Shown one piece after another: positions 16,224 through 24,632 of a stretch of 25,727 nt of DNA. The notes under the pieces were generated by a model. It did no database searches. It was not told the DNA's origin and saw only the letters and a program-made list of their open reading frames with translations. This DNA comes from a virus. The position numbers and the translations under genes are program-made. Position 1 is the first letter of the stretch. Each line of letters opens with the position of its first letter. The stretch lies in the IMG/VR virus record IMGVR_UViG_3300032291_003527, positions 1-25,727 of that record. One strand, 5' to 3'.

Positions 16224-18377
16224 TTAACTTGAACAACCAAAACATTCAAATTGGCTATCCTTTGGCTTTTTAATCACGTTTACTTGGCTGGAAGCTAGCT
16301 TTGCATTTGCATCTAACTTTGATTTTGTCCTGGTGTAATAAACCCCAGTTTTTAAACCACCCTTCCAAGCATACATTAAAGCACTGGCTATCTTAGCATA
16401 CTTAGCATCAGAATGATATACGTTTAACGATTGTGATTGGTCAACGTACTTGTTTCTGATAATGGCTAAATCAAGTAGCACTCTTTGCGGTATTTCCCAA
16501 ACATCTTTATATCTATATCTTATATCCTCAGGTATTTCAACTATATTTTGGATACTTCCCTTGTTTCTTAATACCTTATCAACCATTTCAGAATTCCATA
16601 GTTCATTTTCAATTAACTCGTTAACCAAGTATTTGTTTACAACTAAGAATTCACCTTGACCTACTCTTCTACTAAATAAATTAGCTGTTGCTGGTTCAAA
16701 TGATTCAAATACGCTTAATAAGATTGCCGATGAAGCTGTTGGCATCAAGCCTAATAAAAGACTATTGTACATAGGAATTGGTTGACCCTCAGGCAATGGT
16801 GACCATCCCTCAATATAAGTTTCACCTTTTGAATAAGGACTACCTGCCCAACTAGGGTAATTAACTTTGTTTTCTACCGCTAGTCTCATTGATTCCTCAA
16901 CAGCTGCTTTGTACATTGTTTCAAAGATATCCTTGTTCCATTGCTTAGCTTCTTCGCTTTCGAAAGATATCTTTTTTTTAGCAAAGAAATCAGCTAATCC
17001 AGCAACACCTATTGCTAGGGCTCTTTGATGAAGACCAGCATTTTCACTCCATTCATCAGACCATTTGTTTTTATCAATCACCTTATTTAAGCTCTTAACT
17101 AAAATCTTAGTTGTCTTAGTAATTGATTCTAGTGTTGAATGCTCTGCTAAATTAACCGAAGCTAGGGTACATTGCGGTGTATAAGTTGGCTTAGATGCTT
17201 GCATAACTTCAATACATAAGTTAGATTGTTTAATCAAGCCTATGTTTTTTTGCATGTTACGCTTATTAGCGTTGTCCTTGAACATAACGTATGGTCTACC
17301 ACTTTCAACTTGTGATTTGATAACCATATCAAAGATATCCTTAGGGTCAACCTTCTTACCTAACCCTAAATCAACAGCTTTTTGATACTCAATGTTAAAT
17401 TCTTCACCGAATAAATTATATAGTGGTCTTAACCCAGCTTTCTTAATGTCATTTGGGCAAAACAAATACCAGTCTTCACCTTTTTCTAATTTCTCCATGA
17501 ATAAGTCATTTACAACAACCGAAGTAAATAAATCACGAGTTCTCATTTGTTCATCACCAATCGGTAGAGTTAACTCTAAGAAATCAAAGATATCTCTATG
17601 CCATAATGATAAGTACAATGCGCAACTACCAGAACGTGAACCCTGCTTGTAAAAACGCATCTTAGATTGAACCATATCCGCTAATCTAATAACACCACCA
17701 GCATTACCTTGGAATGATTCTACTAAGCTATCCTTGCTTCTTAATGGGTCGATTAATAAACCGATACCAGAACCTTCTTTTGATGCAGATGAAATCTTAG
17801 TAAGCGTATTTTCAATACCTTCAAAAGAATCCTCCTCTAAATGAGTTAAGTTACAGCTAATCATACCACCTCTTTTATCGATACCAGCATTTGTATATGT
17901 TGGTGTGGCAAAGTTACCTCTTTTATTAGTTAGCTCTTCTAATAATTCGTTTTTATTTACTTCATCTTCACCAAACAAATAATTTGCAACTCTTAGATAC
18001 ATGCATGAAGGTAATTCTACAGGTGTTTTGAACTCGTCTTTCATTGAATATTTTGTCAAGAAAGTAGTTGCAGCAAAAAAGTCATAAGTCATATCTACTA
18101 GCTGTAATTCTTTGCCAATCAATTTAGATTGACGGCTCAATAGAATTCTACCACCTAACAATGAATAATCTGGGTGTTGAATAATCTTATCAGCAGCTTT
18201 AAAAGCTATGATTTCATCAATCTCAGTGGTTGTAATGTTATCACTTATTAGCGGAACTACTTCTTGGAATAATGAATCTGAATCCACCTTTAATCCATTA
18301 GCTTGCGTTTTAATCCTACTTAGGATTTTGTTAGGCATAAAAGCCTGCGTTGTTTTATCTCTTTTTAAAATTCTCAT
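16224..18377 (-). CDS. nrdA: Class Ia ribonucleoside-diphosphate reductase, large subunit (717 aa)
   Basis: It reduces ribonucleoside diphosphates to deoxy forms with the NrdB subunit. Residues 1-90 form an ATP-cone (MRILKRDKTTQAFMPNKILS onward), the activity switch bound by ATP/dATP. The active-site residues are all visible: C175 in SCNL and C403 in QCTLAS as the reducing pair, N386/C388/E390 in SNLCIEV as the radical centre, Y680-Y681 in GVYYTRTK for radical transfer, and MPTASS near 546. The chain ends in ECFGCSS, whose C712/C715 pair would pass electrons from thioredoxin or glutaredoxin. The two-residue spacing resembles eukaryotic tails more than the E. coli one. At 717 residues it is somewhat short. 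It follows nrdB by six bases and ends at a strong terminator. No reductant gene is in the window. Confidence 0.96.
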   Translation of the reverse strand: MRILKRDKTTQAFMPNKILSRIKTQANGLKVDSDSLFQEVVPLISDNITTTEIDEIIAFKAADKIIQHPDYSLLGGRILLSRQSKLIGKELQLVDMTYDFFAATTFLTKYSMKDEFKTPVELPSCMYLRVANYLFGEDEVNKNELLEELTNKRGNFATPTYTNAGIDKRGGMISCNLTHLEEDSFEGIENTLTKISSASKEGSGIGLLIDPLRSKDSLVESFQGNAGGVIRLADMVQSKMRFYKQGSRSGSCALYLSLWHRDIFDFLELTLPIGDEQMRTRDLFTSVVVNDLFMEKLEKGEDWYLFCPNDIKKAGLRPLYNLFGEEFNIEYQKAVDLGLGKKVDPKDIFDMVIKSQVESGRPYVMFKDNANKRNMQKNIGLIKQSNLCIEVMQASKPTYTPQCTLASVNLAEHSTLESITKTTKILVKSLNKVIDKNKWSDEWSENAGLHQRALAIGVAGLADFFAKKKISFESEEAKQWNKDIFETMYKAAVEESMRLAVENKVNYPSWAGSPYSKGETYIEGWSPLPEGQPIPMYNSLLLGLMPTASSAILLSVFESFEPATANLFSRRVGQGEFLVVNKYLVNELIENELWNSEMVDKVLRNKGSIQNIVEIPEDIRYRYKDVWEIPQRVLLDLAIIRNKYVDQSQSLNVYHSDAKYAKIASALMYAWKGGLKTGVYYTRTKSKLDANAKLASSQVNVIKKPKDSQFECFGCSS

Positions 18378-18383
18378 ATCTTA

Positions 18384-19337
18384 TTAAAATTCTTCATCAA
18401 AAACTCCATCCATAGTCTTAGGGATATCAATTCTAGTGTATTCACCTTCTCTCTTTTCAAAAAAGTTATTCTTAGATGATAAACCTATTCTTGACATGTA
18501 TTCCAATGGATTGCTTATATTAAACTCTACCTCACAACCGAAATCATTCAATACAATATCAGTAACATATTGAACATATTTAACCATGTCATCCTTTGTT
18601 AAGCCTTGTAAACCATCTGGCATACTTTCTTCAACAAAAACCTTCTCAACTTCATAACAACTTAGAATTATTTTTCTAATTTCTTCATTGCTCAATTTGT
18701 ATTCGTCCTTTAAGTAGTTATTGTACAAATTTAAAGCAAATTCATAATGGAAGGTTTCATCTCTTAGGATTAACTCATTCATAGCCGCCAAGCCAGGCAT
18801 TTTATTTCTGCTTCTAAACCAGAATACACCTGAAAACACGCTAGAAAAGGCTATACCCTCAACACAAGCAAATGCTATTAATCTGTGTGCAAATGAAGGG
18901 TGCGAAATCCATTTTTCACTCCATTCAGCCTTTTTATTAACGGCCTTGTTGGTTTCCATTGAATTGAATAATTCGTCTTTTTCAAATAAATTCTTTACGA
19001 AAGTGTCTATTAGTAAAGAATAACCATTAGCGTGAACTTGTTCGATAAATGTTTGGTGCCCGTAAAAATACTGAGCTTCTAAGATTTCAACCTCATTTAA
19101 AAAATTGGTTGCTAAATTATCGATAACCAAGCCATCAGAAATAGCAAAAAATGCTAGGATATTCTTTAGGTATAGTTTTTCGTTATCTTTAAGTTCATCG
19201 AACTTATCTTTGCTTAAGTCTGTTTCTTCAGCTACCCAAGTCTGAGACTCAGCTTTCTTATACATTTGCCACAAATCATTATGAATGATTGGGAAAATTG
19301 AGTATCTTTTTTTTAGTGTTTTATCTTTTAAGTACAT
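18384..19337 (-). CDS. nrdB: Class Ia ribonucleotide reductase, small (diiron-tyrosyl) subunit (317 aa)
   Basis: This subunit makes and holds the tyrosyl radical used by NrdA. All metal ligands are present: D40 (AEETDLSKD), E99 and H102 (IEQVHANGY), E160 (CVEGIAF), and E194 and H197 (RDETFHYEF). The radical tyrosine is Y106. The motifs FFAISDGLVIDNL and EAQYFYGHQ follow the eukaryote-like branch. The chain ends in DGVFDEEF, a short acidic-aromatic tail of the kind that docks into NrdA. I chose the ATG at 19337 (MYLKDKTLKKRYSIFP). It sits four bases after the helicase stop, whereas an ATG at 19382 would overlap the helicase by 41 bases and add 15 unusual residues. Confidence 0.95.
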   Translation of the reverse strand: MYLKDKTLKKRYSIFPIIHNDLWQMYKKAESQTWVAEETDLSKDKFDELKDNEKLYLKNILAFFAISDGLVIDNLATNFLNEVEILEAQYFYGHQTFIEQVHANGYSLLIDTFVKNLFEKDELFNSMETNKAVNKKAEWSEKWISHPSFAHRLIAFACVEGIAFSSVFSGVFWFRSRNKMPGLAAMNELILRDETFHYEFALNLYNNYLKDEYKLSNEEIRKIILSCYEVEKVFVEESMPDGLQGLTKDDMVKYVQYVTDIVLNDFGCEVEFNISNPLEYMSRIGLSSKNNFFEKREGEYTRIDIPKTMDGVFDEEF

Positions 19338-19341
19338 AATA

Positions 19342-21840
19342 TTAAATATCTCCTGTTTCTCTTTTCTGCTTACCAGCATCAAATAATGTTGTTATATATT
19401 GTTGTTGTTCAACCAATTTTTCTTCTTTGTGGTGAACGAGTGATTTGTATTCCTTACTGACAGTCATATCTATCTGCATCGTAGCATTATTAAACGTAAT
19501 ATCTTCAAATATAATACCATCTGAACCAAATCTTGACTTAAGAATAGCCATGGTTGCGGTGCCAGCATTTTTTTGGTCTATGGTTCTAGCGATTGAAACA
19601 ATAAAGTGGCCGATTTGACCCTTCTTAATAGAACCACCCATTTGGTCAGATTCAACAACGCTGGCCTTGATTGAACTTCTATTGCCTTGTACTGCTGTCC
19701 AACCTGCTATGTCTAATTCAGCTAACATAGCTTCAAATTGTCGCATTACGCTACCTTCACCAGCATTAACATCTTCATAGTGCTTAGATGGTACAACACA
19801 ATCAATATAGTCTAATAAAACGATATCTGGTCTAAAACCCTCTGAAATCTTCTTTCTGACGTATTGTCTAATCATTGGCATGGTTGTACCATCACTAGAA
19901 AACTTTTTAAGCTTTAAAACACCCCTATTGGTTTTTTTATCCTTTTTGCTTTCACACAAATTAATTAATTCCTCTTTATGCTCGGATAAAGAATTTAATT
20001 CAATACCAGTCCAACAAGATAGGTGCTTTCTTTGAATGACCTTTGGATTATCCTCAAAAAATATCTGTAAAACGTTGTAACCATCGTTAACTGCTGTGTT
20101 AGCAATCTTGGTAATCATTGTTGTGTTATGTGTAACAATAAAATCATCAGTAACAAATAAATGTTCATCATTATCAACCATTATACACGTAGCTTCTTCA
20201 TCATGTGAGTATTCTATTGATTTTATAAATTTATTATTTTCATATTTAAGTCTATTAACTACTCTATCATTTTTTCTACTTAATTTGAAAGGAATTATTT
20301 TATTTTTTTCTGGGAAAGATATTGTTAATTTGTAAGCTTTTTTACCAGTTTTTTTAATACCTTTATAAGTATATGTTGGAAATTTACTAGATAATTTACA
20401 AAAACCACCTAATGATAAAACTAACCATCTAACATTTTCAATTAATTCTTTTGATGTGCTGACATATTCAATACCACCATTTTTTCTAACATTACCATCA
20501 GTATCTAATAAACCCCTAAGAAGTTCAAGCCTATTCTCTATCGAATTATAAAGATATTGACTTGGAATAAATTTAGTATCAGATTTTTTATCATATAAAC
20601 CCAAAGATTTTAATTTATCAGTAATCCCATAAATACAAACATCAAATAAACACTCTTGAACTAAAATATTACTTTTATCAATATCTCTACACTTTTCTTT
20701 AATTGAAATATTTACAGAATTAGTTCGACTAACTTCATCAGCTATTTCAATATCTTTAGTTGTAAATCTAGATGATTTCATATAACCATCACCTAACATA
20801 ACACCCAAAACATATGGATTTATTGGTAATTCTCTTTCATTAAATTCAACTGGTTCTACCATTGGTATCTTAAAATTTAACGATTTTTTACTTCCAAAAG
20901 TTAGTTTGTTAATTAAATCTGATGTTTTAATAACTTTAAATGAATTATCTGGTTCTAATTTAATTCTTTTCCCATCTTTCCACGATGAACGATTTCGTTG
21001 GTTTATACTATTAACTGACCACAAATGTTCTTCATCACAAAAAGTAAAAGTACCATCATTAAAACTAATCTTAAAAATTGGTCTATTACCTTGTGGGTAA
21101 ACACCAATAACATTAGTTTCTTTACCGTTTCTACCAAATACTTTATCATTAACTTTTATATCACCCATTAATTTGTAACCTTCTGGTGTGTAAATTATAT
21201 TTGAATTAGGTAAAGCTTTTCCAACACCAAATGGTGCTAAAATGATTGCCAGTTCACCCTTAGATAAACCACCGTTCATCTTTTCATCAAGACCACCGAT
21301 TCCAGTTCTAATAGGTTTTCTAAAGTCATCTATTAGAACTTCATTTATGTTATCAAATACATCCATACCATCATCGTTAACATCACCATGTTCTAATGCT
21401 TTCCTAAGAATCGTTTCGGATTGGTCATAGTTTTCTATATCACCTTTGTCGATTATGTTTTGGATTTGTTTAATTGATTTTTTTAGTTCTTGATGCTTGC
21501 AAAATTTCATTGCAATATCCTGAACCTTTAAAGAGTCATATAAATCTACCTCTTTAATCTTGCTTAAGGTCTTAATTACGTATTTTTGTTGAATCTCATC
21601 CTTAACATCTTCTAATAACCTAAATTCTATACTGCCAATATCTGGAACAATATCATCTTTAAGCTTAGCTTCCTTAAGGGTCGCAACCATAACACGTAAG
21701 TAAGGGTCCTCAAAATAGTTTGGGTCCAAGATATCAATAATAGAGTTAGCAAACTTCCTATCAGTAAGGACTTGTGCTAATAATCTATTCTGATAATCAA
21801 TACCCAAATAAGATAAATCGTTTTTATTTATTTTAATCAT
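19342..21840 (-). CDS. dnaB: Replicative DNA helicase, DnaB/gp41-like, with intein in the P-loop (832 aa precursor)
   Basis: The mature helicase would be residues 1-208 joined to 573-832, 468 residues in total, close to T4 gp41 (475). The N-terminal part (1-150) is the helical DnaB-N-like domain. The ATPase core starts with IRTGIGGLDEKMNGGLSKGE, the usual lead into the P-loop. Rejoined, the P-loop reads APFGVGK-TTMI, a full Walker A motif; the intein sits exactly between the lysine and the threonine. Walker B is PDIVLLDYIDCV at 671-682. Later, SDQMGGSIKKGQIGHFIVSI and ILKSRFGSDG match the hexamer-helicase C-domain motifs. It unwinds the fork ahead of the phage polymerase. It lies between the 166-residue protein and nrdB with gaps of 14 and 4 bases. 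Without splicing the ATPase site would be broken. Confidence 0.95.
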   Translation of the reverse strand: MIKINKNDLSYLGIDYQNRLLAQVLTDRKFANSIIDILDPNYFEDPYLRVMVATLKEAKLKDDIVPDIGSIEFRLLEDVKDEIQQKYVIKTLSKIKEVDLYDSLKVQDIAMKFCKHQELKKSIKQIQNIIDKGDIENYDQSETILRKALEHGDVNDDGMDVFDNINEVLIDDFRKPIRTGIGGLDEKMNGGLSKGELAIILAPFGVGKALPNSNIIYTPEGYKLMGDIKVNDKVFGRNGKETNVIGVYPQGNRPIFKISFNDGTFTFCDEEHLWSVNSINQRNRSSWKDGKRIKLEPDNSFKVIKTSDLINKLTFGSKKSLNFKIPMVEPVEFNERELPINPYVLGVMLGDGYMKSSRFTTKDIEIADEVSRTNSVNISIKEKCRDIDKSNILVQECLFDVCIYGITDKLKSLGLYDKKSDTKFIPSQYLYNSIENRLELLRGLLDTDGNVRKNGGIEYVSTSKELIENVRWLVLSLGGFCKLSSKFPTYTYKGIKKTGKKAYKLTISFPEKNKIIPFKLSRKNDRVVNRLKYENNKFIKSIEYSHDEEATCIMVDNDEHLFVTDDFIVTHNTTMITKIANTAVNDGYNVLQIFFEDNPKVIQRKHLSCWTGIELNSLSEHKEELINLCESKKDKKTNRGVLKLKKFSSDGTTMPMIRQYVRKKISEGFRPDIVLLDYIDCVVPSKHYEDVNAGEGSVMRQFEAMLAELDIAGWTAVQGNRSSIKASVVESDQMGGSIKKGQIGHFIVSIARTIDQKNAGTATMAILKSRFGSDGIIFEDITFNNATMQIDMTVSKEYKSLVHHKEEKLVEQQQYITTLFDAGKQKRETGDI
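20125..21216 (-). mobile_element. Class 3 intein with LAGLIDADG homing endonuclease, in the helicase gene
   Basis: The insert runs from Ala209 to Asn572 of the precursor (364 residues), followed by Thr573 of the helicase. Block A (ALPNSNIIYTPEG, GDIKVNDKVFG) starts with alanine, so the usual first-residue nucleophile is absent. The class 3 triad is present: W274 two residues after H272 in CDEEHLW (block B), C552 in ATCIMVD (block F), and T570 in VTHN (block G). This class uses the block F cysteine as first nucleophile and Ser/Thr as the +1 residue; here it is Thr. The endonuclease motifs are VLGVMLGDG (D351) and LRGLLDTDG (D448), both with the catalytic aspartate. The intein looks more AT-rich than its host gene: 12 and 13 G/C of 60 in two sampled lines (20281, 20641) against 19 and 25 of 60 in two extein lines (19801, 19561). 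This fits separate ancestry. Confidence 0.93.
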
Positions 21841-21854
21841 CTATTTTAAATATC

Positions 21855-22355
21855 TTAAACAGTTGCCTTGTTATAATTTTCTTGACTTAAATAATACCTA
21901 ATTTCAGACATTATGGAAGGAATTATTTCTTTGATATCTACTGCATATCTTACCTTTGGTGGGAAAAAATTACCACTAAAGATAGACTTAGCGATGGTCT
22001 TTTTGTTAACCCTAACCTCGAATTGGAAGTCATCTGACTTATCGTTAGGTATTCTAACTTCTTGAGGTTGAGTATCAGAATATGGATTGTAGTTATTCCA
22101 TAAGTAATCCACGGTTTTATCCTTAAGGAACTTTGGTAGGATGCCCATCTCACCAAACTGGCCATTATTAATTCCGCAAATAGAATCAATCATTTCTTTA
22201 ATCTCTAAAGAATTTGTTGACTCTTCATTATAATCTCTTATGTTGAAGAAACGTTGGCAAATGATTTTATTGTTGATATATAGAATGAATTCATAAGGTA
22301 ATTCATCAAATTTTTTAGTTTCTGTCTTAGAAACAACTTCAGTGTTTGTGCTCAT
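21855..22355 (-). CDS. Unrecognised replication-cluster protein with internal duplication (166 aa)
   Basis: It sits between the 5' nuclease and the helicase, 12 and 14 bases from them, so it is probably co-transcribed with the replisome genes. The first 20 residues are polar. Residues 21-59 and 110-148 align without a gap over 39 positions with 11 identities. Both begin with a beta hairpin around N-x-K-x-I (YINNKII and RVNKKTI), have a phenylalanine at unit position 17, and end in IKE-x-I-x-S-I. The linker (60-109) has aromatic DYLWNNYNPY. I do not recognise the family. T4 keeps small replication helpers such as gp59, gp33 and DsbA near gene 32 and rnh, so a loader or accessory role is possible, but no similarity to those is visible to me. 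Confidence 0.8.
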   Translation of the reverse strand: MSTNTEVVSKTETKKFDELPYEFILYINNKIICQRFFNIRDYNEESTNSLEIKEMIDSICGINNGQFGEMGILPKFLKDKTVDYLWNNYNPYSDTQPQEVRIPNDKSDDFQFEVRVNKKTIAKSIFSGNFFPPKVRYAVDIKEIIPSIMSEIRYYLSQENYNKATV

Positions 22356-22367
22356 AATTAATTTTTA

Positions 22368-23408
22368 TTATTCTCTTGTTATTAGTTTTTTAAATGGAAT
22401 CAGATAATCTGGGTATCTATTCTCACCTATTATTTTGTCTAGACCATCTCTTTCCATCATCTTAAGAACATTCTTTAAATCTCTATTGGTATCGTTTAAT
22501 GAACCATTCATTAATTCATTTAACTCATCAATAGCATCTTCAGTGATAAGCGGTTTTTTTAAATTGATTAGAATTTCGTTTATTTCATAAATCTTTTCTT
22601 TTTGAACACCAATGGTTGTTCGGTTAATAATATTGTCTAGCACCTTAATAGGCTTCTTTTTAGAACTTATACGTTCTGCTTGTTTTAACTTCGCTAAATC
22701 TATTAGTTCGTTGATAGTTACTTCCCTTTCTTTTAACTCTGGAAATAAGGTAACCAATTTTTTTTCACCAACCCCTTGAATACCTTTGATTGAATCGGAA
22801 ACATCACCGTTGATGATTTTAACCAATAAGGAGTTTGATTGATTAAAGCAAAAATACGAAGAAAAATTCGATGCGTCAACATAAACCTTCAAATCTAGAA
22901 AATAAATTCTTATGTCATTGGAAATTAACTGACAAAAATCTCTATCAGTAGAAACAATCGTTATGTTTTCGTTTTCTTTTTTATTAAGACAATAGTATGC
23001 TATGAAATCGTCAGATTCAACAACTTCATGCTTAAGTTGTCTTATGTACATTTCGTTTAAGTATTCCCAAATTACAATCCTTTGTTGTAATTCAGATTCG
23101 TCAACAGGGTGGGTACCATTTATGAAGTCTTTACCTCTATCACTTTTGTATGGTTCATACACTTCATATCTTAATTTACCGCTAAGATTACCATCCCAAA
23201 ATACATATACCTTGTGGTATAAGTCTTCGGTTAGAATCTTTCGTAGTATTGTTAAGAAGGAATATAAACCACCAACGTGTTGACCGTGGTGGTTATATTG
23301 ATTCTTGGCCCCGAAAAAACCATGCTTAAACAAGGCATTTCCGTCAACCAAAAGAGTATTTTGTTTTTTCTCTATAATTTCACCATTACGTGGTGGTCTC
23401 TTATTCAC
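22368..23408 (-). CDS. rnh: 5'-3' exonuclease / flap nuclease, T4 RNase H-like (346 aa)
   Basis: A FEN-family metal nuclease, which in T4 removes RNA primers and flaps from lagging strands. The acidic residues that hold two metal ions are visible: D22 (LLVDGNALFKHG), D72 (VFWDGN), E131/D133/D134 (VVESDDFIAYY), D155/D157 (VSTDRDF), and D202/D205 (NGDVSDSIKGI). The last motif continues into QGVGEKK, the helix-three-turn-helix that grips DNA. The C-terminal 100 residues are helical and charged. The start is GTG at 23408: an overlapping ATG (23410) is followed at once by TGA, and an in-frame TAA lies a few codons upstream. It follows uvsX by 25 bases. Whether it also acts as a dedicated exonuclease in recombination cannot be told. 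Confidence 0.93.
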   Translation of the reverse strand: MNKRPPRNGEIIEKKQNTLLVDGNALFKHGFFGAKNQYNHHGQHVGGLYSFLTILRKILTEDLYHKVYVFWDGNLSGKLRYEVYEPYKSDRGKDFINGTHPVDESELQQRIVIWEYLNEMYIRQLKHEVVESDDFIAYYCLNKKENENITIVSTDRDFCQLISNDIRIYFLDLKVYVDASNFSSYFCFNQSNSLLVKIINGDVSDSIKGIQGVGEKKLVTLFPELKEREVTINELIDLAKLKQAERISSKKKPIKVLDNIINRTTIGVQKEKIYEINEILINLKKPLITEDAIDELNELMNGSLNDTNRDLKNVLKMMERDGLDKIIGENRYPDYLIPFKKLITRE

Positions 23409-23433
23409 ATTTAATAATTAAATGGTTAATAAA

Positions 23434-24561
23434 TTAATCTTTTTCGTATGCGTTTTCATCTAAATCATCAATATCAACATCGAATGATTCGAAATCAGTA
23501 TTCAATTTAGCATTAATGAAATCTTTCTTTTCTTTAACATAGTTATTCTTATCCGCTGGATTTAAGAAACCATGAGGTGTAGAGCAAATGCTACCCATTA
23601 ATTCGATACCATTTACGTGGTTCTTTACACATTCAATATCTGTTAAGACACCAAATTGATAGCTTCTACCACCATTAACAGCACTTAATTTCTTAGCACT
23701 AGATGTTGATTTACCACCCATATGGAAAATCATACGTACACCATATTTAAAACCCTCACCACCATTATGCATAATTGTTGGTTGACCTACAGCGTTTGGT
23801 CTTAACCAAATTTTTTGTACCGTCACAAATGTATTAATGTATTTTGAAGATTCTCTTCTTGATGCTGGAATTCTGTAGTTAAGAATTGATTCGAATTCTC
23901 TCTTTAAAGCACCAGCTGTCCATTGATTGTTATTGGTGTTTGAAACAGCACCTTGGTAGCAACCAATTGAACCGATTGAATCCCAAAGGAATGTGATGTT
24001 GTATGGGAATTCACCTTTAGCTTGTTTATCTAAGATTTCATTCATCAAACGAGCGATGTCTTCAACAACTGGAACAAATCTTTGCGGTTCAGTTTTCATC
24101 TTAGAATCTTTATAATCGTAATTTTGGTATAATGACAATAAATCTTGTCCACCAAAGTACATAAAGTCTGGTCCATCATAATCAATAACCTCACCAGTTT
24201 CTTCATCATAAATTTCATCAAAATTAAAACCAACTAATTTAGCATGTTCCCAATTAAATGAACCCTCAGTGTCAATAATGATACAATAATCACCTAATTT
24301 TTGAGCACCAGCAAGTGTTTCGTAAATACCAGTTGATTTACCAACGTCAGAAAAACCTCTAAATTGTGTTGTGTAACCTCTTGGTACGCCTGGTACGCCA
24401 ACTGCATCATGGAACGCTTTTTTAAATGGAATCCAAGCCAATTCTTTCTCTTTAACGATTTGAGAACCAAGACCCATATTTTTCTTAAACTCTTTATTGT
24501 CAAACGGTTTTTTACCGATAGGAGAACTTTCTCCGTCTTTTTTAGTTGGTTTTTTACTCAT
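23434..24561 (-). CDS. uvsX: RecA-like recombinase, UvsX family (375 aa)
   Basis: It forms filaments on single-stranded DNA and pairs it with duplex, driving recombination-dependent replication and repair. Walker A is GFSDVGKST at 69-77. Walker B is NITFLWDSIGSIG at 188-200, with the acidic residue D194. DTEGSFNWEHA at 97-107 follows the RecA-fold pattern of a catalytic acidic residue after the second strand. The end is strongly acidic (DVDIDDLDENAYEKD), as in RecA and UvsX, where it tunes access to DNA. Length is close to T4 UvsX (391). The gene follows the ssb terminator directly, so its expression probably depends on readthrough; I find no convincing promoter between them. The first 30 residues are lysine-rich and polar. 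Confidence 0.94.
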   Translation of the reverse strand: MSKKPTKKDGESSPIGKKPFDNKEFKKNMGLGSQIVKEKELAWIPFKKAFHDAVGVPGVPRGYTTQFRGFSDVGKSTGIYETLAGAQKLGDYCIIIDTEGSFNWEHAKLVGFNFDEIYDEETGEVIDYDGPDFMYFGGQDLLSLYQNYDYKDSKMKTEPQRFVPVVEDIARLMNEILDKQAKGEFPYNITFLWDSIGSIGCYQGAVSNTNNNQWTAGALKREFESILNYRIPASRRESSKYINTFVTVQKIWLRPNAVGQPTIMHNGGEGFKYGVRMIFHMGGKSTSSAKKLSAVNGGRSYQFGVLTDIECVKNHVNGIELMGSICSTPHGFLNPADKNNYVKEKKDFINAKLNTDFESFDVDIDDLDENAYEKD

Positions 24562-24575
24562 AATTTAAATTTTTT

Positions 24576-24604
24576 AGTAAAAAAAAAGGCGATTCCTCAC
24601 CTTT
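24576..24604 (-). terminator. Hairpin terminator or attenuator between ssb and uvsX
   Basis: On the minus strand AAAGGTGA and TCGCCTTT pair over eight bases (one G-T pair) across a GGAA loop of the GNRA type, and at least eight T follow. It lies 29 bases after the ssb stop and only 15 bases before the uvsX start. Partial readthrough would give much ssb and less of the downstream genes, in line with the large amounts of gp32 that T4 makes. Confidence 0.82.
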
Positions 24605-24632
24605 CTTTTTATTTTGAATAAAACACTAAACC

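Noticed and set aside
19338-19382. In-frame ATG at 19382 extending nrdB by 15 residues
   Set aside because: It would overlap the helicase gene by 41 bases, while the ATG at 19337 gives a normal NrdB N-terminus four bases after the helicase stop.
20125-21216. Group I intron or insertion sequence in the helicase gene
   Set aside because: The frame stays open across the insert and the protein carries intein splice blocks A, B, F and G, so the insert is an intein, not an RNA intron or transposon.
24364-24621. Plus-strand open frame of 85 codons over the uvsX start and the ssb terminator
   Set aside because: It runs across a terminator hairpin and antisense to uvsX; the composition is that of a chance frame.
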